A program made the translations under genes and the position numbers. From Cantharellus purpuraceus (lineage: Eukaryota; Basidiomycota; Agaricomycetes; Cantharellales; Hydnaceae): a DNA stretch of 64,000 nt. Positions 8,901 to 17,784 of this stretch are shown here, one piece after another; the stretch's first letter is position 1; each line of letters starts with the position of its first letter. The notes beneath the pieces are model-generated. The model did no database searches. It was not told the DNA's origin and saw only the letters and a list, made by a program, of their open reading frames with translations. The DNA is taken from positions 62,001 to 126,000 of the forward strand of contig JALBUN010000013.1 of assembly GCA_025174535.1 (NCBI GenBank). The letters run 5' to 3'.

Positions 8901-10739
8901 AAAGAAATTTCACTACCTCCTTATAATGCCTCACCTGCCAAAAGGGAAGTCATTGACAAGCAAATGGATGCTTGGCTCAGTCTTGGAGTCATTGAACCAT
9001 CCAAAAGTCCTTGGGGTTTTCCAGCACTTATAGCCTATCGTAATGGGAAACCAAGAATGTGTATAGACTATAGGAAACTCAATGAGATTGCTGTCCCAGA
9101 TGAATTTCCCTTGCCAAGACAAGATTCCATTTTGCAGGCACTCACTGGATCTCGTTGGTTATCCACCTTGGATGCATTAGCGGGTTTCACACAGCTGCAA
9201 ATGTCGGACAGTGCCAAAGAAAAAACTGCATTCAGAACTCATAGAGGACTGTATCAGTTCAAACGGATGCCCTTTGGGTATCGGAATGGACCTGCAGTCT
9301 TTCAAAGAGTGATGCAAGGTGTCCTAGCACCTTTTCTATGGGTGTTTGCCCTGGTCTATATTGATGATATTGTCATATATTCCAAGACATTCAAAGAACA
9401 CTTGGATCATCTAGACAAAGTGTTCGGAGCTATAGAAAAGTCTGGAATCACCTTATCTCCTGCTAAGTGCCATTTGGCCTACCAGTCATTGCTACTGTTA
9501 GGACAAAAGGTATCACGGTTAGGTCTATCAACTCACAAGGAGAAGATAGATGCTATACTGGAATTGGCAGAACCAAAGAATGTGCATGACCTACAAATCT
9601 TCCTCGGAATGGTGGTATACTTCTCCTCATATATACCATTCTACGCATGGATTGTAGCTCCCTTGTTTGAATTGCTCAAAAAGAATTCAACTTGGGAATG
9701 GGGCAATACTCAACAAGAAGCCTTTGATTTGGCTAAAAATGCCCTTGTCAGTGCGCCAGTCAGAGCGTATGCCATTCCTGGTCTCGGATATAGAGTCTAC
9801 TCTGATGCATGTGATGTCGGAATCGCTGCTATACTTCAGCAGATTCAACCTCTCAAAATCAGAGATCTCAAAGGTACCAAAGGGTATGAGAAACTCAAAT
9901 CAGCTTATGACAAAGGATTACCTGTACCACAATTGGTGATTCCTGTGTTAAAAGATGAAACTCTCCCTAAGCCAGGTACTTGGGATAAAGACTTTGAAAA
10001 CACTACGGTTTCAGTAGAACGAGTCATTGCTTACTGGTCTCGTACCTTGAAACCAGCTGAAAGGAATTACTCTCCTACAGAAAGGGAGGCGCTTGCATTA
10101 CGAGACGGTCTTATCAAATTTCAACCCTACATTGAAGGGGAGAAAGTAGTAGCCATCACAGACCATGCAGCCCTCATCTGGAGTCGGACCTACCAAAATG
10201 TTAATATGTGGTTATTAACTTGGGGAACTGTATTTGCTGCATACCCTGAATTAAAAATCGTACACCGAGCAGGACGGGTTCACTCTAATGTAGATCCTAT
10301 TTCCAGACTCAGAAGGAATGTTCCATATCAAGATGGGCCTTCTTCTGATGACTCCATTCCTACTATCCTGGACTCGGAACAGGATCCACTTGTGGATTTT
10401 TATTCTGATATCTCTCCTCACTTTGAAGCCAGAACTTTAATGTTAATGGCTGCATATGAAGAAGAGAACCAGAGAATTCCACTGAGCGTGCATGCTTCTT
10501 CCATCCAAGTCAATACCAGCCTGGAAGAAGATTTCACCATTCCATACGTGACAGCCAAAGGCTATAATCTAGTCTCTAGCCTTGCTCAGGAAGAGATTCA
10601 GAAAATAGTTGATGCGTATGCCAAAGATCCTTACTTCAAAAGGGTCAGATCTGAATTACGACAGGAGTCTAATTGGATCAGTCCGAAGCATCCACTCTTT
10701 TTTGAAAATGAGGATGGATTGCTTTACTTTGAAGATTAG
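5934..10739 (+). CDS. Chromovirus gag-pol: gag core, zinc knuckle, protease, RT, RNase H
   Basis: An uninterrupted frame of about 1600 codons; the first codon listed is not ATG, so it must be entered from upstream gag. Order: Pro/Gly-rich linker (residues ~75-165), gag core ('WILKVNHLAQQSP', ~198 onward), CCHC knuckle 'CRHCGSNKHWDNEC' (~423), aspartyl protease 'VADSGSDITLIS' (Asp ~627), RT with 'MPFGYRNGPAVFQR' and catalytic 'YIDD' (nt 9357-9368, residue ~1142), and Ty3-type RNase H starting 'VYSDACDVGIAAILQ' (~1288). It ends at TAG 10737-10739, which sits inside pol: the same frame continues straight into the integrase. CpG is scarce throughout (about 6 in 9001-9300 by eye), unlike the following integrase part. 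Confidence 0.9.
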   Translation: MISRLDQGEKFPVDHERIRQRQSAVYNRGPRPSTLFNSPYHQDPSKLTGSAGLEEMFYTPPQVQSRGTLGIPESIRVPHGTYGASGGGAPPPGGEPPDDDGSSGPPHTPNPFLPRPSLPHRSGRSNPPPLGRHGGSGPPDGGDGGGYGHSPDWGDLDQRNPNLGLDAPVTQSKLEAYFDNKLHQDLVPEWDGNPDSLAQWILKVNHLAQQSPMVFKQLGQIIPLRLRKGAERWFFSLPLSYRQEATEDWKSIREVIGSYYMNRAWLDRQKARATRATFREPGFTNETPSEYYVRKSELLRLVSKLSDSELILEIMNGAPPYWHTVIDAHRCSSAVEFQTAIKYHEESLSHAPFSSGDNLERRIRNLENSLHQPKPRFDSNRSFRDARAHLVGWSSKLNPPKFPRDDSNVSKNSTPESKGARPCRHCGSNKHWDNECKHASSASRSAHTRYTVSNEEANADLAYEDMYLESLHESEVDLSSDNAHVNNVATENIPEEPSSDQQESAQDTEAHCQLAKPAMSLLESMSQLGGSIPNREKSSEPLSLENSFSETFTPKSRQERRRLMKDSKHVAAFLRNSKLTSWAPNSLIKLKRFMSRPAGCAFLGSSATTTNVWLGEYGKNQTTLVADSGSDITLISQKALCFMENPPKIKTGQKINLIQVTGTSKISGYVTVPIYFDSDSGPVQIEVEAYVVKGMTTPVILGNDFADQYSISLIREGSDSYLMFGNTGRKAKIENSVSSPLLDENGHTFKIRALPDLASLTAKFKAHRRIKKSRKRIRARISDSSVRALHPVTIPPETASLIPASIYFPGNSNEVYVEKVLHSNHGPEDFYGISDAIVSRNNPCLHVSNFSSQPVTIHQGQLLGHARNPSNWLDRTSNLNQTQLETCLSHARLIKALAQQNFETGAVPTVASLESDGEVVQGGPKAQEIPPEDVPENQLLDEIDFSPELNDANRKALQDTVLAHKDAFGLDGRLGNYDAKVEINLRPEAKEISLPPYNASPAKREVIDKQMDAWLSLGVIEPSKSPWGFPALIAYRNGKPRMCIDYRKLNEIAVPDEFPLPRQDSILQALTGSRWLSTLDALAGFTQLQMSDSAKEKTAFRTHRGLYQFKRMPFGYRNGPAVFQRVMQGVLAPFLWVFALVYIDDIVIYSKTFKEHLDHLDKVFGAIEKSGITLSPAKCHLAYQSLLLLGQKVSRLGLSTHKEKIDAILELAEPKNVHDLQIFLGMVVYFSSYIPFYAWIVAPLFELLKKNSTWEWGNTQQEAFDLAKNALVSAPVRAYAIPGLGYRVYSDACDVGIAAILQQIQPLKIRDLKGTKGYEKLKSAYDKGLPVPQLVIPVLKDETLPKPGTWDKDFENTTVSVERVIAYWSRTLKPAERNYSPTEREALALRDGLIKFQPYIEGEKVVAITDHAALIWSRTYQNVNMWLLTWGTVFAAYPELKIVHRAGRVHSNVDPISRLRRNVPYQDGPSSDDSIPTILDSEQDPLVDFYSDISPHFEARTLMLMAAYEEENQRIPLSVHASSIQVNTSLEEDFTIPYVTAKGYNLVSSLAQEEIQKIVDAYAKDPYFKRVRSELRQESNWISPKHPLFFENEDGLLYFED

Positions 10740-12185
10740 AATGGCAATTACAGGCTATGTGTACCCAAGGCTGAGCAATCTAATCTTCTAAGTGAAATTC
10801 ATGATGAAATCACTGAAGGAGCTCATGCGGGTTATCATAAAACGTACAACAAACTGGCTTCTACCTTCTATTGGCCTAGAATGAGTAGAGATGTCAAGAA
10901 GTTTGTTGTAAGCTGTGATATTTGCCAGAAAGCCAAACCAAGGCGACACGCACCTATTGGACTGTTGCAGCCCATACCTATTCCAGAAAATCCTTTTGAA
11001 GTTATCACCATGGACTTCATTATGGAATTACCCGAGAGCAATGGGTACGATTCCATCCTGGTGATAGTGGATAAACTTACAAAGTTTGGCATCTTTGTCC
11101 CTACTCAAAGCACTATTAATGAGGAGGGAACTGCTCGGATACTGTTTGAACATGTGCTATCCAAATATGGAATTCCCAAACAAATTATATCCGACAGAGA
11201 TCCCAGATGGACCAGCACCTTCTGGAAAGAGATATGCAAGCAAATAAATACTAGAAGAGCTCTAACTACAGCCTATCACCCTCAAGCAGATGGTCAAACT
11301 GAGGTGTTGAACCAGACGCTTGAAACCGCGCTACGTTCTTACGTAAGCCCGACGCGCGACAACTGGGCGGCTCTCCTCTCTCCATTTGCTCTATCCTACA
11401 ATAACCTCCCACACTCCGCGACTGGATTCGCGCCGGCATTTCTACTGTATGGCTACCATCCACGCACTCCATCTTCCTACATTCATTCATCTACTCACGG
11501 CGTTCACCGGCCTTCCAGCCCGCCAACCCCGCGACCAGTTGGATCGGTCGATCACGTTGATTTAATCAAGTCCCCTGCCAATGAAGTTGAAAGTACGAAA
11601 GCTATGGACTTCCTAAGTGAATTAGCTACTTACCGATCTCAGGCTAGAGAAGCCCTGCAATTTGCGCAGGTTGCTCAGCAAAAGAATTTCAACACCGGTC
11701 GTCTGGCTCAAGAATTCGACGTTGGTGATCGCGTTCTCATCAATCCCCATTCCCTCAGTCTATTGCATGCTCAGAAAGGCCTAGGTAAGAAGCTCCAAAT
11801 GAAATACGATGGCCCCTTTGATATCATACAAAAATTAGGGCCGGCTACCTATCGCCTTCGCATGCCCGCGTCATACGGGCTCCACCCTGTCCTTAACATC
11901 GCTCACCTCGAGCTCTACTCCTCCTCACCCCCTTCCTTCGGTTCACGACCTCTCAGATCTCTCGAACGCGCTGATTTCACGCAACTCCCAGAATTCGAGG
12001 TCGAGTCCATCATCGGTGAACGATGGCGAAAGGCCCGTAATGGCCGGCGTGTCCAGGAGCTCCTCACGCGTTTCATCGGATACGACTCATCATATGACGA
12101 GTGGCTCCCGCGAAAGAACCTTCGCAATGCTCCCGACCTCCTTCGCGATTGGGATCGATGCGATCGGGGTATCTCTCGCCACTAG
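10740..12185 (+). CDS. Chromovirus integrase with C-terminal chromodomain (downstream of in-frame stop)
   Basis: In the same frame as the upstream pol ORF and separated from it only by one TAG. Visible: the H2C2 zinc-binding start (His pair in 'HDEITEGAHAGYH', Cys pair in 'SCDICQKAK'), the DDE core with 'ITMDFIMEL', 'IISDRDPRW' and 'GQTEVLNQ', a C-terminal domain ('GDRVLINPHSL'), and a chromodomain from about 11991 ('EFEVESIIGERW', 'FIGYDSSYDEWLP', 'NAPDLLRDWDR'). Integrase joins element DNA to the target; chromodomains of this clade are thought to steer insertion to particular chromatin. From about 11318 on, CpG density rises sharply, indicating a different sequence history from the 5' part. 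The first internal ATG is at 10881, but it would skip much of the zinc domain. Confidence 0.88.
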   Translation, partial: NGNYRLCVPKAEQSNLLSEIHDEITEGAHAGYHKTYNKLASTFYWPRMSRDVKKFVVSCDICQKAKPRRHAPIGLLQPIPIPENPFEVITMDFIMELPESNGYDSILVIVDKLTKFGIFVPTQSTINEEGTARILFEHVLSKYGIPKQIISDRDPRWTSTFWKEICKQINTRRALTTAYHPQADGQTEVLNQTLETALRSYVSPTRDNWAALLSPFALSYNNLPHSATGFAPAFLLYGYHPRTPSSYIHSSTHGVHRPSSPPTPRPVGSVDHVDLIKSPANEVESTKAMDFLSELATYRSQAREALQFAQVAQQKNFNTGRLAQEFDVGDRVLINPHSLSLLHAQKGLGKKLQMKYDGPFDIIQKLGPATYRLRMPASYGLHPVLNIAHLELYSSSPPSFGSRPLRSLERADFTQLPEFEVESIIGERWRKARNGRRVQELLTRFIGYDSSYDEWLPRKNLRNAPDLLRDWDRCDRGISRH

Positions 12186-12382
12186 GGCTTCCTCTATCTA
12201 TGACTCTCTTATCTCGGCCTTCTACCCTATTCCTTCCCCTTCCTAGCTATTCCAGATCCTTTCCCTACTGTTCTATAAACCCAATATCATGATGTCTTCA
12301 TTTTACTCAATCCCAACCGCATCTAACTTTTGAAAAACCTCAGCAAATCTTTAGTCTTTCCACCTATCTACTTCTTTCCACT

Positions 12383-13411
12383 ATGGCTAACTACCCTGAT
12401 GTGTCTGTCATTGACTTCGTGATTCATAAAGAAAACGATACATATATACAAGGTGGAGTTCCTGTACCTAACTACGGACTCCAATTCACTTCCAACTTCG
12501 ACTTCTACCAACCCAATCGTTTTGACTTCATCTATCTTGAAGCACCGGCAAGTGAGTATGCCATACTACGCAATGACCTTGCCAGCAGCTTCTGGGAGAC
12601 GTTGAAGATGAAAACTCGATACATTCTCGCAGCTGCTCACGGATGGGACGGCGAGTCAGCCCTCGAACCTCTCCCTTCTGAGATTCCTCTTGGAAAGCTC
12701 CAGGAGATAGATATGATTCCCCCTCCTTTTCCAGCTCGTAACCAACTCTCATTCAACTTCTTCCTCCTCCCAGAGAAACCCTCTGTCATACGTGAATGGA
12801 TCCGTGCTTGGCAGAATCAGTCTCGCCAGCTCTCTGCATGGATCTGCAAATCCAAAATCAATAGTGCACGCCTCCCAGGCTGCTCCTGGAGGTGGCCAAC
12901 TTCACCACTCTACTCCCATCCTTTGGATGACGTGTCAGAATTTGATGACGGAATCTCCCAAGCCACTGAGGTGAACTCCACTATATCCGAGTCCTCTCTC
13001 CCCTCTCTCCCAGTCGTTCATGCTTTCAGAGCCCATGCTGAACCTGATGGTCTCAAAAGACCCCGCGGGTCGTCCCCTTTCGAGGCCAATCGTGATGGTG
13101 ACGATGCCAACAAGAAACAACTTGTGTTGTGGCAACCTTCAGCGACCCAACTTCAAGAGATGTACCTTTCCCTTTCATGTGGATATGTTAGCTCATACTC
13201 TGCTCCCACGTCTTCTATCACCACTCCTCCCAACTCACCAGCTCCTCCTCCCTATCACAAAAACTCAACTCACTCCTATGATCCTCGAGTTCCTAAACCT
13301 ATATTGACTCGTCGGACTCGACTCACGACTCGTGTGTTCAAAAATCCTTATGCCACGGGTAACTCTGGAGGATATGAGAGGACGGAAGGGAGGAAAGATG
13401 TGCGTGACTAG
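12383..13411 (+). CDS. Extra sense ORF of the chromovirus, unknown function
   Basis: A 342-codon ORF opening with ATG, located about 200 bp after the integrase stop and 20 bp before the polypurine tract. The protein starts 'MANYPDVSVIDFVIHKEND', has a mixed N-terminal half with aromatic patches ('FTSNFDFYQPNRFDF', 'LSFNFFLLPEKPSVIREW'), a Ser/Pro-rich middle ('STISESSLPSLPVV') and a basic tail ('LTRRTRLTTRVFKN'). I see no signal peptide, transmembrane segment, zinc finger or protease motif, so it does not resemble an envelope gene. A second, decayed copy at 1677-2600 shows it is a constant part of this element family. It could be a captured host gene or an element-specific accessory protein; I cannot tell which. 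Confidence 0.75.
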   Translation: MANYPDVSVIDFVIHKENDTYIQGGVPVPNYGLQFTSNFDFYQPNRFDFIYLEAPASEYAILRNDLASSFWETLKMKTRYILAAAHGWDGESALEPLPSEIPLGKLQEIDMIPPPFPARNQLSFNFFLLPEKPSVIREWIRAWQNQSRQLSAWICKSKINSARLPGCSWRWPTSPLYSHPLDDVSEFDDGISQATEVNSTISESSLPSLPVVHAFRAHAEPDGLKRPRGSSPFEANRDGDDANKKQLVLWQPSATQLQEMYLSLSCGYVSSYSAPTSSITTPPNSPAPPPYHKNSTHSYDPRVPKPILTRRTRLTTRVFKNPYATGNSGGYERTEGRKDVRD

Positions 13412-13430
13412 GTCAGGGAAAGAATATTTG

Positions 13431-13440
13431 AAGGGGGGAT
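13431..13440 (+). other. Chromovirus polypurine tract
   Basis: AAGGGGGGAT lies just upstream of the 3' LTR start at 13444, the expected place of the plus-strand primer. In the reverse fragment at 1554 this tract has been cut off by the copia insertion. Confidence 0.75.
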
Positions 13441-13443
13441 GAA

Positions 13444-14877
13444 TGTATGGGAATCACCTTTTCCCTATCAAATTCCATTTATGCAGCACCAATGTGCTAT
13501 TCTTTGCTTTTCCATTCCTAAATATCAGCATATATTTGATGCTTGTACCTGGAATGGACTTATTCAAATATTCTCTATTTTTCCATATTTTTCTGGGAAT
13601 ATTCCATGCAGAACTCGGCCCAGAATCATTTATTTCTGCTGTGCTACAGTTGTGGACCCATAGGCGCCCACAAACCTTCGCGCAGCCGCCTCTCCCCTTT
13701 TGGACCAGGCATTTGGCCTCAATTCAAGCTCAGATGTCTCTGATCAATAAATATTCTGTAACTTAACAACCACAGCCTCTCAGGGCACTATTTTCCATGC
13801 AGATCATCACATGACATGTGGCTATCCATGGCTGTCCAAACCAGTGCAGAAAACAGGGTGGACACCCTTCTTTTTGCCTGATCAGTGCCTAGCTCAGGGA
13901 TCAGATCAGCTGATGGGTGATCAAATCAGGTGATTGCCTTGGAATATTCTACCCCTTTCCATAACATTCTAGCTGTTTCCCTCTATTATTAGATAGAACT
14001 TTCCAGAACCATTATTCAGCTCCTGATCAGTGTTAGTGCTGTGATCAGATCCTGTGATTGGCTTGGAATATTCTACCCCTTTCTTCCACCTTCCACAACC
14101 TTCCAGTAGTTTCCATCTATTAATAGGTAGAATATTCCAGAAGCATTACTCAGCCCCTGTAAATACAATATATAAGGAGGCCATTCTGCCTCTGAAAGAA
14201 TAACATATATCATCATATTCTACCCATCTTCTGCACACCAGTGTGACTAGAGTGACATACAGTGTCATCCTCTATCTCAGTAACTGTTGATTACCAGTTC
14301 AAGGATCTTTTACAGTTGTGTAACTGTACTTGATTGCACTCGAAGTAGTGATATTCCTGCTTTGGGCGTGAGTGTAGTATCTGCCTCACGTGACTACGAA
14401 TCTACAGGGTGAGATTGTCTGTCGATAGTCCTGCCATTAGTGCTCTTGTTTAAGTAACTAGTGTGTACTGCCTTTGCAGAGCATTAGAAGCTTGAACTCG
14501 TGTGAAGCAGTTGCTAGACTACTTCACACATTGCTGTTACCCACTTCTGAGTGCCACTGGTTGGACGGTTGGATTCATCCACCTACTTCCTTTAGCCTCT
14601 AAGTGCATTCCCCTCTTTTTGGAATATCTGGACCCCTAAGCGTCCGTGAACTCTAGACTCTGGAAGTCTTATTCATTTCTTGCTGCTAAGAAACGTATTA
14701 CCTTTCTGCGTATAGTCTGCATTGACCAATACAAAGGATTGTAACCAAAGTACAAACGTTAAATTGTTTCTGGAGTTGTGCTGCAGCAGGGTTTGATATT
14801 CTTCTCAGCTGTTCATTCACGGAATTGTGGTGATTTAGAGTTTGCCCTAACACCATAATTTTGCGGGTTCCAAAACA
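13444..14877 (+). repeat. Chromovirus 3' LTR, 1434 bp
   Basis: It has the same ends as the 5' LTR (TGTATGGG...CAAAACA) and matches it over its length, but lacks the ~220-bp segment of the 5' copy; instead it reads 'GGGATCAGATCAGCTGATGG' around 13898-13917. It retains CpG sites that the 5' LTR has lost. The unlike LTRs argue against a simple recent insertion, because LTRs are identical when an element integrates. Confidence 0.88.
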
Positions 14878-15232
14878 GGCATAATCTTTGTAAGAATAGG
14901 GGATGATGAGTAATAAAAGAACCAAAAATACAACAAGGATGAGTAAAGCATGTATGAATGAATTAAAAAATGAAACAGGGGTGAGTCATATAAAAAAAAC
15001 AATAGAAATGTCCACCAATACCATCTTCCCTATGGCTCTGAAGGTGAGTTGGCCCTGAGTCACATGAGGACTTCAGTCAGTGACAACAACAAATACTCCT
15101 TATTGTCTTTGTACACATAAATGCATTTTCTAATGTATACATATAAGATGTGAGGACCACCTAATTGGGTCCTTCCAAAGGAAGGGGTACTCTGCTAGTG
15201 AGATGTGGAGCCATAAAAGGACTTGTGTGGAG
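14878..15232. other. No gene seen (AT-rich flank of the 3' LTR)
   Basis: AT-rich sequence with A-runs. No ORF or element remnant is recognised, and the bases next to the LTR do not repeat those at the 5' side of the element. Confidence 0.6.
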
Positions 15233-15930
15233 TTTACTTACAGTGGTTTGCATTATATAAGGCCAGCACTTTTTTGAAGACCACAAAGCCCCACATTTGT
15301 GAACACAATATCTCACTCATTTCCAACTGAATGACATGAAATAAAGAGTATCTGATGTATGATCTAGTGCTCAATGTAAAAAAAAATTGGCAGAAACATG
15401 CCTTGATAAAACTCACATTTTTCTGTTTACATACACTTCTGAACACTTTTGTGCAAGCATCAGTATGGATTTTAAGTTGTTCCATATGCTCTTATACATG
15501 TCCTTGAGTGATTGTTGGTTACCCTTGGGGTGAAAAACAAGACACAAGCTTTACAGGGTTTCTCATGGTCAGTTGCCTATGCTTGTCAAAGCCTCTGACC
15601 CCTTCTGTGAAGACTTTAGTCTTGGTTGGACTGCATAATGCACCAAATGATATGTATAAGAGCTTATTCAACAACTCAGAATTTACACTGATTCCTCAAA
15701 TCTTGCACAAAAGTGTTCAGAAGCATATGCATAGGCAGGATAATGTGAGTTTTATCAAGGCATATTTCTGTCCAAAATGTTTACCTGAAACAACTATATC
15801 ATATATCAGAGACACTTCTACTTAATTTGGTGTCATTCGGTTGTGAAACGAGACATTGCGTTCGCAAGTTTGAGGCTTTGTGCTCTTCAAACAAGCGCTG
15901 GACTTATTATGCAATGCAAACCGCTTATGT
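15233..15930. repeat. Imperfect inverted repeat, arms ~270-280 bp
   Basis: The left arm (about 15233-15503) is the reverse complement, with mismatches, of the right arm (about 15648-15930). Shared blocks include 'GCACAAAAGTGTTCAGAAG', 'GAGTTTTATCAAGGCAT' and 'ATGTATAAGAGC'. The spacer is ~145 bp. Read outward from the spacer, each arm encodes a related peptide ('NVSFIKACFC' and 'NVSFIKAYFC'), so the arms look like two opposed copies of a gene fragment with stops rather than simple terminal repeats. The transcript could fold into a long hairpin. Confidence 0.75.
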
Positions 15931-16183
15931 AATTCAGGCATGCATCCTACTCCGTCGACTTCAGCATCGCCTGCTCCCTTGCGCGTTACCCCCGCAACAA
16001 AGCGAGCGGCCCCTCACCTTCTAAACGCCGCAACTAGTCACCCGGTTAACGATGACATAGCAATGGATACATTGACATACCAACAGCATGATCATGTCAG
16101 AAAGAGTGAGGGTCAAGACAAATCTGATAATGATCAATTCTGGATTTGTTGACGGTGAAAGCGGATGAATTACCCGAATCTTA

Positions 16184-17273
16184 TTAGACCTGATATTCAT
16201 GTCCATCTGTGAGGATTCTACCGTAACGGAAATAATGGCTCACTTTGCTGGGCCAGTAAATGTGTCAGCGATAGCTTGTTCCAGGCTGATGGTTGATAAA
16301 CTCTCCATGTTCCAAGTGTGCCGGCGAGTGTCACAGCAACCACTACTGTGTCAAACAATATGGCCGCGATCGAGTTCATGTCATTGACTAAAAGAAGGGA
16401 ATCAACCAAGTCGTAATAAATGACTTTCACGTGTCTTACGTCTAGTAGATCATTGAGCAGAAGTTCATTTGAAACTATGCTGTACTTACATGAAGAGAGT
16501 GTGGAGTTGTACATTGGTGACGTCACATCCATCCAAGATTATTGCTGCCTATAATGGGTGCCTGTCACGCACGTCCACATAATGCAGATATGTACACATA
16601 CCACCTGCCCTATAATGGTGCAGCCTCCGAGAACTCCGAGAGCAACCAATACCGCCCTCTTCCGATCGCTGACTGCATATGCCCGCGCCAGTAGAAGCCC
16701 TGCATAATTAGTGTCGTCGATGATCCATTACTGCAAAGGAAAACTTATATCACCTTGGACGCCGATGGGTGGGAGGATGTTAATAGCATCGAGAAGGTGA
16801 ACAAACCCATTACATGCCCTAATTTGTATGAATTTCTGCTTTACAAAGGTTGCCCTTGAACTTACTACGTCATGTGTCATCTATGTGCATGAATGCAAGT
16901 CATCAACAGGAACCGACCTGAAGTGATGTGAAATTGAAAGAATCTCCAAATACTTGTAGTGAGAAAAACAGTAGCCTGGGGTATCGCGCCAGAAAATACA
17001 GGGCTGTCCCCAGTTTAAATGTTTTATTCCAGATATATTGCGTCTCATGTGAGATTGTCAGAAATGTGTCATAGGAAAGGAGAGCTGTTTCAAGTGGAAA
17101 GCTGTTAGCTAGGTTGCACACATGAACCTTGGGCTCACTCAAGGCAACTATGAAGGCGTAGTTGAGAGCCATACTGATACAATATAATTAACCAAATAAC
17201 TGCGCATATAGTGAGCGGCGACGCACGTATCTGATGCTGCTTGAATTGCCGCGTGTTCTGTCTGAGATGCCAT
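16184..17273 (-). CDS. DUF6533-family multi-pass membrane protein, possibly truncated
   Basis: The start is the ATG at 17273 ('MASQTEHAAIQAASDTC'). Several short exons follow. The family signature is seen at 17085-16980: 'LLSYDTFLTISHETQYIW' and 'TALYFLARYPRLLFF'. Further exons give 'ACNGFVHLLDAINILPPIG', 'LLLARAYAVSDRKRAVL' followed by a hydrophobic stretch to 'GGCTIIGQ', and 'AAILFDTVVVAVTLAGTLG'. The family comprises agaricomycete integral membrane proteins of unknown role with about seven helices. The last exon after a 37-nt intron would end the protein at 16184 shortly after 'LTHLLAQQ', earlier than usual for the family, so the C-terminus may be shortened or further exons missed. The junctions of exons 1-2 are uncertain. 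It sits between an inverted repeat and the Scm3-like locus. Confidence 0.68.
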
Positions 17274-17784
17274 GTCGATGGAATAATAAAGGGAGAGGTG
17301 TACCAAGTAGACTTTACTATGCTAGTATGCGATGGGTAGAACGCTATAAGGGGGCTTATATATATTCTGAAATACAGGAGCGCTATTTGTGTATCTAACA
17401 TCCTGGTATCAACAAAATCGAACAGCTATGAGGCTGAAAACACTTCGACCTTCGACCTCATGACCCGTGATGTTTCTTTAGAAGGCTAGGCACATGTGGC
17501 ACAGTAACTTCATCCTACGAAAGCATCGCATTGAATGGAATTGCCTGCACCGCCTCATCTCAGTTATTAGGTCGAAGACTCGCAAACCAGACCTTCTTAC
17601 CAATAGCAGGGTAAATCAGCAGATTTGCGCACAATTTCCTGACTGATGTTGCCAATATTGAGCGATTTCATTGTCTGTAAATAGGTTCTTTGGAACTATG
17701 TTGCCAACAGCATGCGCATTTATGAATTTGAGGTCTGATTCAGTATACGTAGCACATCAGAGATAGGGGAACACACCAATTGAG

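Larger units (their letters stand above)
2958..14877 (+). mobile_element. Ty3/gypsy chromovirus, 11.9 kb, near full-length but disrupted
   Basis: Order: 5' LTR (2958-4609), primer-binding site, gag, protease-RT-RNase H-integrase with chromodomain, an extra ORF, polypurine tract, 3' LTR (13444-14877). LTR ends are TGTATGGG and CAAAACA. The pol order (RT and RNase H before integrase) and the C-terminal chromodomain place it in the chromovirus branch of Metaviridae-like elements. There is a stop and a frame change in gag, another frame change before pol and a TAG inside pol, so it is unlikely to be autonomous. The bases flanking it (TTCAC left, GGCAT right) do not form a target duplication, and the two LTRs are clearly diverged, which suggests recombination or rearrangement after insertion. 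Confidence 0.9.

Noticed and set aside
10737..10739. TAG as a programmed readthrough stop between RNase H and integrase
   Set aside because: Readthrough signals in retroelements normally separate gag from pol, not RNase H from integrase; a point mutation is more likely.
15233..15930. CRISPR array or satellite
   Set aside because: There are only two diverged arms in inverted orientation with no regularly spaced direct repeats, and the host is a eukaryote.
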